Shown: piece after piece, positions 1 to 5,715 of the stretch | How the letters are laid out: each line of letters starts with the position of its first letter | Position numbering within the stretch: position 1 is the stretch's first letter | Origin: Oscillibacter sp. | Lineage (GTDB): Bacteria; Bacillota; Clostridia; Oscillospirales; Oscillospiraceae | DNA: 6,371 bases | Direction: 5' to 3' | Assembly (NCBI GenBank): GCA_014799855.1 | Contig: JAAVHG010000053.1 | Location: forward strand, 15,466-21,836 | Position numbers and translations under genes: made by a program | The notes under the pieces: generated by a model | What the model was told of the DNA's origin: nothing | The model's input: the letters and a program-made list of their open reading frames with translations, nothing else | The model's database searches: none

Positions 1-32
1 GAGAAACGGATTTTAAAAGAGAAAAGCGTTTT

Positions 33-62
33 GGGGTGCGTGTGCGCAGGCGCACGCACCCC
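33..62 (+). promoter_or_regulatory. GC-rich RNA hairpin, first of two ahead of mglA
   Basis: GGGGTGCGTG (33-42) pairs perfectly with CACGCACCCC (53-62). A T-G wobble and two further pairs extend the stem to about 13 bp around a GCAG loop. Only CTTTTCC follows, so it is a poor intrinsic terminator, although a short T-run (64-67) leaves partial termination possible. Its last two bases are also the first two of the next hairpin, so the full stems cannot both form. By position it lies between the presumed upstream binding-protein gene and mglA. A TAA at 14-16 could be that gene's stop, but 13 bases are too few to judge. Confidence 0.6.
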
Positions 63-104
63 CTTTTCCATGGCCGGCGGTATTCCGCCGGCCATGGAAA
101 AGGG
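61..104. repeat. Perfect 20-bp inverted repeat with 4-nt loop upstream of mglA
   Basis: Bases 61-80 are exactly complementary to 85-104, with loop TATT at 81-84. The arm runs from CCCTTTTCC through ATGGCC to GGCGG. As RNA this would be a very stable hairpin ending 12 bases before the mglA ribosome site. No T-run follows on the plus strand, so it is unlikely to be a simple terminator. Intercistronic hairpins in binding-protein ABC operons are known to protect the upstream binding-protein message and lower expression of downstream transporter genes. That role is the inference here. A protein-binding DNA palindrome is an alternative. Confidence 0.8.
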
Positions 105-132
105 ATTCAATTACCAAGGGGGGAACAGAAAA

Positions 133-1641
133 TTGTCAGAATATCGTTTGGAAATGCGTGACGTGGTGAAGACCTTCCCCGGCGTGAAGGCGCTGGACCA
201 CGCGCAGCTCAAGCTCCGCCCCGGCACCGTCCACGCGCTGATGGGAGAAAACGGCGCGGGCAAGTCCACGCTGATGAAGTGCATGTTCGGCATTTACCAC
301 ATGGACGAGGGCGAGGTTATCTACGAGGGGGAGAAGGTTCAGATCAAGGGCCCGCTGGACGCGCTGCACCGGGGCATCGCCATGGTGCACCAGGAGCTCC
401 AGCCCATCCCCGAGCGCAGCATCGGCGAGAATATCTATGTGGGCCGCTATCCGCTCATGCACTTCGGCCCCATCGCCGTGGTGGACCATGAGAAAATGTA
501 CCGGGACGCAGAGAAGGTGCTGAAGGAGGTCCACCTGAGCTTCAATCCCCGGGCCAAGCTGGGGAGCCTCAGCGTCTCCCAGATGCAGCTGGTGGAAATC
601 GCCAAGGCCGTCTCCGCCGACTGCAAGGTGTTGATTCTGGACGAACCCACCTCCTCTTTGACCGCCGCGGAGGTGGAGGCCCTCTTCACCATCGTGAACG
701 AGTTGCGGGCCAAGGGCGTTTCCATTGTCTATATCTCCCACAAGATGGACGAGATTCTCCGCATCAGCGACGAAGTCACCATCATGCGGGACGGCCAGTA
801 CATCGGCACCTGGGAGGCCAAGGGCCTTACCACCGACTTCATCATCACCAAGATGGTGGGCCGGGAGCTCAGCAACCTGTATCCCAAGCGGGAGAACGTG
901 CCCGGCGAGGTGGTCTTCGAGGTGGAGGACTTTACCTCCATCAATCCCAAGAGCTTCCGCCACGCCTCCTTCCAGGTCCGCAAGGGCGAGATCCTGGGCG
1001 TGGCGGGCCTGGTGGGCGCGCAGCGGACGGAGCTGATGGAGGGCCTCTTCGGCCTCCGGTGCCACACCGCGGGAAAAATTACATACAAGGGGAAGGAGCT
1101 GAAAATCAGCCAGCCCAAGCAGGCCATCAACAGCGGTATCGCCATGCTGACGGAGGACCGCCGGGCCACCGGCATCCTGGGCGTCCTCTCCATCGCGGAC
1201 AACGTGTCCATCGCCTCCCTGAACCAGTATCTGATTGGCGGAATCATGCTGAACGACCGGAAGATTGAGCGGCTGGTCCAGGACAACGTGGCGAAGCTCT
1301 CCATCAAAACGCCCTCGTCCAAGACTCTGATCCAGTCCCTCTCCGGCGGCAACCAGCAGAAGGTGCTGATCAGCCGGTGGCTGGCCAATGACCCGGACGT
1401 GTTCATCCTGGATGAGCCTACCCGGGGCATCGACGTGGGCGCGAAATACGAGATTTACTGCATCATCGCGGAGCTGGCGAAGCAGGGCAAAAGCGTTATC
1501 ATGATTTCCTCCGAAATGAGCGAGCTTATCGGCATGTCCGACCGGATCATGGTCATGTGCGACGGCCGGATCACCGGCTTTATCGACGGCCCGGAGGCCA
1601 ATCAGGAGAACATCATGGCCCTGGCGACCCAGTTTGAATAA
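133..1641 (+). CDS. mglA: MglA: galactose/methyl-galactoside-type sugar ABC importer ATPase
   Basis: A 502-residue cytoplasmic ATPase with two fused nucleotide-binding domains, which powers sugar uptake through MglC with a lipid-anchored or secreted binding protein (CUT2 family). NBD1 has Walker A GENGAGKST (38-46), Q-loop Q87, signature LSVSQ (146-150), Walker B VLILDEP (166-172) and H-loop H203. NBD2 has a degenerate P-loop GLVGAQRT (292-299, Lys replaced by Arg), signature LSGGNQQ (403-409), Walker B FILDEPT (424-430) and SSEM in place of the H-loop histidine. This asymmetric pattern is typical of MglA/RbsA proteins. Length and motifs (SFPGVKAL-like start, LSVSQMQ, DEPTSSLT) fit E. coli MglA (506 aa). 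The TTG start at 133 is chosen because the family N-terminus begins here and an AAGGGGGG ribosome site (116-123) lies 9 bases upstream; upstream in-frame codons run through the hairpins. It ends 14 bases before mglC. The exact sugar (galactose, glucose or another hexose) is inferred from similarity only. Confidence 0.93.
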   Translation: MSEYRLEMRDVVKTFPGVKALDHAQLKLRPGTVHALMGENGAGKSTLMKCMFGIYHMDEGEVIYEGEKVQIKGPLDALHRGIAMVHQELQPIPERSIGENIYVGRYPLMHFGPIAVVDHEKMYRDAEKVLKEVHLSFNPRAKLGSLSVSQMQLVEIAKAVSADCKVLILDEPTSSLTAAEVEALFTIVNELRAKGVSIVYISHKMDEILRISDEVTIMRDGQYIGTWEAKGLTTDFIITKMVGRELSNLYPKRENVPGEVVFEVEDFTSINPKSFRHASFQVRKGEILGVAGLVGAQRTELMEGLFGLRCHTAGKITYKGKELKISQPKQAINSGIAMLTEDRRATGILGVLSIADNVSIASLNQYLIGGIMLNDRKIERLVQDNVAKLSIKTPSSKTLIQSLSGGNQQKVLISRWLANDPDVFILDEPTRGIDVGAKYEIYCIIAELAKQGKSVIMISSEMSELIGMSDRIMVMCDGRITGFIDGPEANQENIMALATQFE

Positions 1642-1655
1642 GGAGGAGAGAGATT

Positions 1656-2669
1656 ATGGGAAAGACAACGGGAAAGACGCTGAACGCCAAAAGCGTCACA
1701 AAATTTATTTCCGATAACGCCATCATTGTTCTGATTATTCTGCTGGCCCTGTTCACCTGGCGGAACAGCCAGAACTTCATGAGCAAGGAAAACGTGGGCA
1801 ACCTGATTTCCAACGTGGCCCCCCGGTTCATCATCGCCTGCGGCGTGTCCGGGTGCCTGATCACCAAGGGTACGGACCTGTCCGCCGGCCGTCAGGTGGG
1901 CCTCGCCGCCTGTCTTGCCGCCATGATGCAGCAGACCCTGGACTACAGCGCCCGGGTGCTGCCTTGGATGCCGGATATGCCCTGGTTTGTGGCCCTGATC
2001 ATCACCATCGTCCTCATGGGCTGCATTGGCGCTGTCAACGGCTGCGTTATCGCCTTTTTAAAGGTTCCCCCCTTCATCGCCACCCTGGGTATGCAGACCC
2101 TGGTCTATGGCACCTGCCAAATCATCACCGGCAACCAGCCCATCGGCGGCTTCAAGGAGAGCTACCGGGCCTTGGCCAGCGGCAACTTCTTCGGCAACCG
2201 CTTCCTGCCCTATTTGCTGCTCCCCGCCCTTCTGGTGGGAATCTTCATGTGGTTCCTGTACAATAAGACCCGGCACGGCAAATACATGTACGCCATCGGC
2301 GGCAATGAGAACGCCGCCCAAGTGGCCGGCGTCAACGTCTCCGCGGCCCTGATCCGCATTTACACCCTGGCCGCCGTCATGTACGCCCTGGCCGGCTTCC
2401 TCATCGGCTCCAAGGCGGGCGGCGCGTCCACCGCCACCGGAACCGGCTATGAGCTGGAAGCCATCGCGGCCTGCACCATCGGCGGCGTCTCCGCCAACGG
2501 CGGCGTGGGCAAAGTGGGCGGCATCCTCATTGGCGTGCTGGTGTTCGAGGTGCTGAAGATCTGCCTCCAGTTCCTCCGCTTTGACCCCGCTTACACCTAC
2601 ATCGCCCAGGGCCTGGTCATTATCGTGGCCGTTGCCCTGGACCTGCGGAAGTATCTCACCAAGAAGTAA
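1656..2669 (+). CDS. mglC: MglC: sugar ABC importer permease
   Basis: A 337-residue integral membrane permease, the channel subunit of the sugar importer, probably working as a homodimer with one dual-domain MglA. The protein is hydrophobic, with about eight to ten candidate membrane segments (for example near residues 22-35, 55-70, 110-133, 136-153, 185-202, 230-250, 287-303 and 316-330). Family signatures are KGTDLSAGRQVGLAA (71-85), GGNENAAQVAGVNV (215-228, the cytoplasmic coupling region), YELEAIAAC (265-273) and GGVSANGGVG (277-286). E. coli MglC is 336 residues with the same motifs. The ATG at 1656 follows AGGAGG (1641-1646) by 9 bases, and that site overlaps the last base of the mglA stop codon, so the two genes are co-transcribed and closely coupled. 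A terminator-like hairpin follows 16 bases after the stop, making this the last transporter gene. Only substrate identity is uncertain. Confidence 0.93.
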   Translation: MGKTTGKTLNAKSVTKFISDNAIIVLIILLALFTWRNSQNFMSKENVGNLISNVAPRFIIACGVSGCLITKGTDLSAGRQVGLAACLAAMMQQTLDYSARVLPWMPDMPWFVALIITIVLMGCIGAVNGCVIAFLKVPPFIATLGMQTLVYGTCQIITGNQPIGGFKESYRALASGNFFGNRFLPYLLLPALLVGIFMWFLYNKTRHGKYMYAIGGNENAAQVAGVNVSAALIRIYTLAAVMYALAGFLIGSKAGGASTATGTGYELEAIAACTIGGVSANGGVGKVGGILIGVLVFEVLKICLQFLRFDPAYTYIAQGLVIIVAVALDLRKYLTKK

Positions 2670-2685
2670 TTTACGGAAATAAAGA

Positions 2686-2714
2686 GAGGGCCGCGCCTGC
2701 GGCCCTCCGCTTTT
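2686..2714 (+). terminator. Rho-independent terminator candidate of the mgl operon
   Basis: GAGGGCCGC (2686-2694) pairs perfectly with GCGGCCCTC (2699-2707) around GCCT, followed by CGCTTTT. The stem is strong, but the T-run is only four long and three bases away from the stem. It is therefore probably a leaky terminator, which could let transcription reach the small gene that starts 16 bases later. Confidence 0.7.
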
Positions 2715-2729
2715 CAATGAGGCAATGTG

Positions 2730-2927
2730 ATGAAAAACGACAAGGAAAACCGTCCTCTTCCGGAGGACCCGCCGGAGGGACCCGGCCCCCAGAACGCCGT
2801 ACAGCGGTTTTACGAGCGGTTCCGGGGTGTGCCCATCAAGTATATTGACGCGTTCATCGCCGTATGCGTGGGGGCGCTGGTCCTGCTGCTAATCTGGGGC
2901 ACGCTGAAAGGCCGCGGCATCGTCTGA
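2730..2927 (+). CDS. Small single-span membrane protein, function unknown
   Basis: A 65-residue protein I do not recognise as a named family. The N-terminal 36 residues are hydrophilic and rich in Pro, Glu and Asn, with a basic/aromatic stretch RFYERFRG (26-33). A single strongly hydrophobic segment spans about residues 38-59 (YIDAFIAVCVGALVLLLIW), and the tail is KGRGIV. There is no cleavable signal peptide; the hydrophobic segment lies near the C-terminus, as in tail-anchored or small membrane proteins. The ATG at 2730 is preferred over the in-frame GTG at 2727 because GAGG (2719-2722) lies 7 bases from it. It sits between the mgl terminator and the convergent-gene terminator, with no obvious promoter of its own, so readthrough from mglC may express it. 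Codon use resembles its neighbours and the composition is protein-like. It could be a transporter accessory or unrelated. Confidence 0.7.
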   Translation: MKNDKENRPLPEDPPEGPGPQNAVQRFYERFRGVPIKYIDAFIAVCVGALVLLLIWGTLKGRGIV

Positions 2928-2987
2928 CCGCCGCCCGCCGCCTTTGAGGAAGCGGCAGGAGTGAATGGAGTCCAAAAAATAGAGGAA

Positions 2988-3020
2988 GCCGCCGGCGGAA
3001 ACCCACCGGCGGCGTTTTTT
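2988..3020. terminator. Bidirectional terminator between convergent genes
   Basis: GCCGCCGG (2988-2995) pairs with CCGGCGGC (3006-3013), and two more G-C pairs inside close a small loop. On the plus strand it is followed by GTTTTTT (3014-3020). On the minus strand the stem is followed, after about seven bases, by TATTTTTT (complement of 2975-2982). It can therefore end transcripts of the small membrane-protein gene from the left and of the hydrogenase gene from the right. The minus-strand T-run is less well placed. Confidence 0.88.
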
Positions 3021-3048
3021 AGGAATAAATCCGGCTTTTCGGGGACAA

Positions 3049-4563
3049 TCAGTCCTCCACATCCACCATCCAGGTAATGAAGGGGTTGTCGGTGGAGCTC
3101 TCCGTCTCCGCCTCCGCCTTGAATTTGGCCACGCTGGCGGTGGACTGCTTGACCGGCTGAATAGTGCCCGCGCCGGCCACGCAGCCGCCGGGACAGCCCA
3201 TGCCCTCCAAGAGATAGCCGTCCCGCTTGCCGGCCTTGGCCATCATCAGCATCTTCCGGCACTCCCGGAGGCCGTCGCCGTACTCAATGAGGACCTCCCG
3301 GTCCGGATCGATGTGCTTGATGGCCTCCACCACGGCGGCGGCCACGCCGCCGCCTACGGCAAAGCCCCGGCCCATGCCGCTGCCGGCGTCCATCTCGTCG
3401 TCGGGGCCGGGCTCGATCTTGGAGAAATCAATCTCCTTGGCGTCAAACATGCCCTGGAGCTCCTCAAAGGTCAGCACAAAGTCCACGTCGGAGCGGACGG
3501 TGCGGCGGTTGGCCTCCAGCTTCTTGGCGGAGCAGGGCCCGATGAAGCAGATTTTCGCATCGGGCACCGCCTTTCTCACCAGGCGGGCGGTAATGACCAT
3601 GGGCGTCAAGGCCATGGAAATATAATCTTTAAACTCCGGGAACATGTTTTTCGCCATCATGCTCCAGGCGGGGCAGCAGGAGGTGCCCATAAAGGGCTGC
3701 TTGGCGGGGACCTCCTCCAGGAAGTCGTGGGCCTCCTGAACGGTGCACATGTCCGCGCCGATGGAGACCTCTACCACGTCGGAAAAGCCCAGCATCTTCA
3801 TGGCGGCTTTCAGCTTGGCGGGGGTGACGTCCTTGCCGAACTGGCCCACAAAGGCGGAAGCCACGCAGGCGATGACCTCGTCGTTGCGGCGCATGGCGGT
3901 GATCAGCTGGAAAATCTGGCTCTTGTCGGCAATGGCGCCGAAGGGGCAGTTTACCAGGCACATGCCGCAGGAGACGCATTTGTCGTAGTTGATTTTTGCC
4001 CGGCCCTGGTCGTCGCTTTCAATGGCGTTCACGCCGCAGGCGGCGGCGCAGGGGCGCTCAATGTAGCTGATGGCCCGGTAGGGACACTGGTTAAAGCACT
4101 TGCCGCACTTGATGCACTTTTCCTGGTCGATGTGGCAATGCTTGTCTTTATCTAAATAAATGGCGTCCTTGGGACATACGTTCATGCAGGGGTGGGAAAT
4201 GCAGCCCTGGCAGCTGTCCGTGATGCGGATCTGCTTGGTGGGGCAGGCGTTGCAGGCGGAATTGATGATGTTGACCAGAGGGGTTTCAAAATACTTCTGG
4301 TCCGTCACTGCCTCGTCGATATGGGTGGAGAGGTGGCCGCCGATGTCGATATTCATGCCCAGGGCCAGACGCACCCGGGCGATGATGATTGCCCGCTCCA
4401 GATACACGTCGTGGCGGTACTTGGCCACGTCGCCGGGCACCAGGGTGTAGGGGATGAAATCCACCTTGTCCCGGTCGCCGGGCTCCCACTCATAGGCCAG
4501 CTTGGCTACCTCCCGGAACACGCCCCGGCGGATATCGTCTACCGCGCTATGGACTCCTCGCAT
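3049..4563 (-). CDS. Group B [FeFe] hydrogenase, ferredoxin-domain type
   Basis: A 504-residue cytoplasmic iron-only hydrogenase that interconverts protons and H2, most likely with ferredoxin as electron partner. The N-terminal region (1-100) has the family pattern IRRGVF, LVPGDVAKYR and LERAI. Cluster motifs follow: CNAC (104-107), CQGCISHPCMNVCP (118-131, with an unusual Cx4C step), canonical CIKCGKCFNQCP (150-161), CAAAC (172-176) and canonical CVSCGMCLVNCP (196-207). The catalytic domain holds TSCCPAW (294-300), GPCSAKKLE (342-350) and EGMGCPGGCVAGAG (453-466). By homology C297, C344, C457 and C461 bind the H-cluster and C296 is the proton-relay cysteine. GPC instead of MPC and GAG instead of GGG mark group B rather than the well-studied group A enzymes. 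The ATG is supported by AAGGAGGA (complement of 4571-4578), 7 bases upstream. No maturation genes (hydE, hydF, hydG) are present here, so they must lie elsewhere. Bifurcating or sensory roles are alternatives; no NADH-binding or PAS domain is seen. Confidence 0.92.
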   Translation of the reverse strand: MRGVHSAVDDIRRGVFREVAKLAYEWEPGDRDKVDFIPYTLVPGDVAKYRHDVYLERAIIIARVRLALGMNIDIGGHLSTHIDEAVTDQKYFETPLVNIINSACNACPTKQIRITDSCQGCISHPCMNVCPKDAIYLDKDKHCHIDQEKCIKCGKCFNQCPYRAISYIERPCAAACGVNAIESDDQGRAKINYDKCVSCGMCLVNCPFGAIADKSQIFQLITAMRRNDEVIACVASAFVGQFGKDVTPAKLKAAMKMLGFSDVVEVSIGADMCTVQEAHDFLEEVPAKQPFMGTSCCPAWSMMAKNMFPEFKDYISMALTPMVITARLVRKAVPDAKICFIGPCSAKKLEANRRTVRSDVDFVLTFEELQGMFDAKEIDFSKIEPGPDDEMDAGSGMGRGFAVGGGVAAAVVEAIKHIDPDREVLIEYGDGLRECRKMLMMAKAGKRDGYLLEGMGCPGGCVAGAGTIQPVKQSTASVAKFKAEAETESSTDNPFITWMVDVED

Positions 4564-4586
4564 AGTCGTTTCCTCCTTTATCTTCC

Positions 4587-4606
4587 CGGGCGGACATGAC
4601 CGCCCG
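4587..4606 (-). promoter_or_regulatory. Inverted repeat in the hydrogenase mRNA leader
   Basis: CGGGCGG (4587-4593) and CCGCCCG (4600-4606) form a perfect 7-bp stem around a 6-base loop. It lies inside the roughly 65-base 5' leader predicted from the promoter at 4636-4664 and ends about 9 bases before the ribosome site. It could stabilise the mRNA, affect ribosome access or be an operator. No known regulator motif (for example Rex-like TTGTGA-type dyads) is recognisable in it. Confidence 0.5.
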
Positions 4607-4635
4607 AACTACACAGCTTGCCTTTCGGCGGTTTC

Positions 4636-4664
4636 ATTATAGCGAACACAGGCGGGTTTTGCAA
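4636..4664 (-). promoter_or_regulatory. Sigma-70/SigA-type promoter of the hydrogenase gene
   Basis: Read on the minus strand, TTGCAA (4664-4659) is followed after exactly 17 bases by a perfect TATAAT (4641-4636). Spacing and the -10 box are consensus and the -35 box matches at four of six positions. Transcription would begin near 4629, giving a leader of about 65 bases before the ATG at 4563. Nothing else on the minus strand lies between promoter and gene, so the hydrogenase appears to be first in its transcript, and the downstream terminator makes it the only gene. Confidence 0.82.
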
Positions 4665-4723
4665 GAATATATTCCGGGAAATGAGGGAAATGGCTGGAAA
4701 ATTTGACAAGAGGGAGAAAGGGC

Positions 4724-4761
4724 GGCGGCGCGGACCCGCTTCCGGACCCGCGCCGCCTTTT
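4724..4761. terminator. Orphan GC-rich hairpin with short T-run
   Basis: GGCGGCGCGG (4724-4733) pairs perfectly over 10 bp with CCGCGCCGCC (4748-4757), then TTTT follows. The 14-base loop region contains part of a direct repeat, CGGACCCGC at 4731-4739 and 4743-4751. On the minus strand the stem is followed by CTTTCTCCCTCTT. No gene on either strand clearly ends here: the hydrogenase promoter lies to its left and the rightward promoter at 4915 to its right. It may be a relic terminator, a barrier between divergent promoters, or the end of an unseen small RNA. Confidence 0.5.
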
Positions 4762-4914
4762 GGAGAGAAAAAAGAAATGAGAGGGAGATTTCCTCTGTGG
4801 AGGACACTATTAAGATACCCCATAAAAATGAAAATAATCTTGAAATTTTTTGAACATTCTGTAAACCCCGGTCCTTTCAGGTGAATTTTAGCTTTTTCAG
4901 CTAAGCTGGTTTCA
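4762..4914. other. AT-rich intergenic stretch without a gene
   Basis: This stretch is clearly more AT-rich than its surroundings (for example the runs around 4815-4860) and carries no supported coding region. A small inverted repeat, TTAGCT (4888-4893) and AGCTAA (4899-4904) around TTTTC, lies 10 bases upstream of the -35 box of the promoter at 4915-4942. That could be a regulator site, or the AT-rich DNA could act as an UP-element-like promoter enhancer. Both are inference. Confidence 0.4.
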
Positions 4915-4942
4915 TTGACGAAAGGCGGAAATATGGTATAAT
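4915..4942 (+). promoter_or_regulatory. Strong extended -10 promoter facing right
   Basis: TTGACG (4915-4920, five of six to consensus) is separated by 16 bases from a perfect TATAAT (4937-4942), preceded by TGG, giving an extended -10 (TGnTATAAT). Transcription would begin near 4949, a few bases before the first inverted-repeat copy at 4957. The next protein gene downstream is the DUF4340 gene at 5894, so the transcript would either carry a leader of roughly 945 bases or represent a non-coding RNA that ends inside the intervening segment. Confidence 0.8.
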
Positions 4943-4956
4943 AGCCAGGAAGCGGG

Positions 4957-5115
4957 TGATCGGCCGTACTGGCCGGGGGTATTTGCTTGCCCTTGCGGGC
5001 GGGGCGGTTGTCAGCCCTCTGAGGGCTGGTCCTTTTCCACCCCCCATTTTCTCTTTTTGTCCTTGCCAAAAAGAGAAAACGGGCCGTGGACGGTCCAAAA
5101 GAGAAAAAGCGCTCG
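4957..5115 (+). repeat. Left copy of the five-hairpin inverted repeat
   Basis: Hairpins in order: CGGCC/GGCCG (4961-4965/4971-4975), GCCC/GGGC (4989-4992/4997-5000), CAGCCCT/AGGGCTG (5012-5018/5022-5028), a 13-bp perfect stem TTTTCTCTTTTTG (5047-5059) with 5067-5079, and GGGCCG/CGGTCC (5081-5086/5091-5096). Exact blocks shared with the complement of the right copy include ACCCCCCATTTTCTCT (5039-5054), GAGAAAACGGGCCGT (5073-5087) and ACGGTCCAAAAGAGA (5090-5104). The last stem contains a G-T pair that would be a G-U wobble only in plus-strand RNA, which suggests this strand is the functional one and agrees with the promoter just upstream. Confidence 0.85.
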
Positions 5116-5715
5116 CGCAAGAACTTCCCATCAAGACAGGTATGTCTTCGGGCCGCGACTGACCGCAAGCCGGGGTTTGGAGGTTGATGATGCCCTCCCC
5201 CTCTATTTGTGCTGCCGCACCCTGGTGTGGGTGGGGGCCTGGTTTTCTAACGCACAAAGGCGGGAGCATTCGCCGAAGGCGCGGTTCTTCGCCGGAACAA
5301 ACTGCACTACAGAAATCCTGCTCTGCGGGCAGGCTTCATACCGTTCCGTTTGTTCCTCCTCTTCCCACAAAATCTTTGATTTTGCAGGGACCTCGCCAGC
5401 CAGCGCCGTCACTGGCTCACAAGACCAGTGACCAGCGAGAGTGAAACCCGTTCACCACCGCGTCAGCGAAGCCGCCAACGGCGGCCAGCGAAAGCCAACC
5501 GTCCCCCAACTCCCACCGCACCAGCGGCAGCGAAAAGAAACGAACATCCATTCGTCAAGCACCAACACCGCTAGCCGGCACTATCAGAGTGCGGGACGGA
5601 GGTCATTCATAGAAGAAGGTAAAGCGCACCCGGCCGTAGAGTAATTCGGTTGCGGGGCACTACGCGAAATTCGACCCCCGTAATTGGCCGATTAGGCCCA
5701 AAGGGCCGTTTCGGC
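5116..5715. other. Non-coding, inverted-repeat-rich core of the element
   Basis: No credible protein gene or known RNA family is recognised in these 600 bases. Open frames here are short, lack ribosome sites and end in the repeats. Structure is dense: AAGAC/GTCTT (5133-5137/5144-5148); GGAACAAAC (5294-5302) pairing at long range with GTTTGTTCC (5348-5356) and enclosing CCTGC/GCAGG (5317-5321/5329-5333); CAAAATC/GATTTTG (5368-5374/5378-5384), extended by TCCC/GGGA; GTCACTGG/CCAGTGAC (5408-5415/5425-5432) inside CTCGC/GCGAG; GCCGCC/GGCGGC (5471-5476/5480-5485); GCACT/AGTGC (5578-5582/5588-5592); and GGCCC/GGGCC (5695-5699/5703-5707). The motif CAGCGA recurs at about 5434, 5464, 5487 and 5528. 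A large structured RNA is plausible but unproven. Confidence 0.5.

Noticed and set aside
31..132. N-terminal extension of mglA from a TTG at 31
   Set aside because: The extra 34 residues would be encoded by the two hairpins, have no ribosome site and no family counterpart; the TTG at 133 has a well-placed ribosome site and the expected N-terminus.
136..1065. 309-codon antisense open frame inside mglA
   Set aside because: Its His/Gly/Ala/Leu-rich translation is the usual shadow of a GC-rich gene; the plus strand encodes a clear MglA.
2727..2729. GTG start for the small membrane protein
   Set aside because: It lies only 4 bases from the GAGG ribosome site; the adjacent ATG at 2730 has better spacing.
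3313..4155. 280-codon plus-strand open frame opposite the hydrogenase
   Set aside because: Low-complexity shadow translation; all hydrogenase motifs lie on the minus strand.
4564..4664. Rex or other redox-regulator operator at the hydrogenase promoter
   Set aside because: No matching dyad was found; the only inverted repeat is the GC-rich leader stem at 4587-4606.
4618..4884. 88-codon plus-strand open frame between the divergent promoters
   Set aside because: It overlaps the hydrogenase promoter and the GC hairpin, has no ribosome site and no recognisable domain.
5116..5715. CRISPR array, group II intron, tmRNA or RNase P RNA
   Set aside because: No regularly spaced direct repeats, no intron domain V-like motif or reverse transcriptase, and no tmRNA or RNase P core sequences were recognised.
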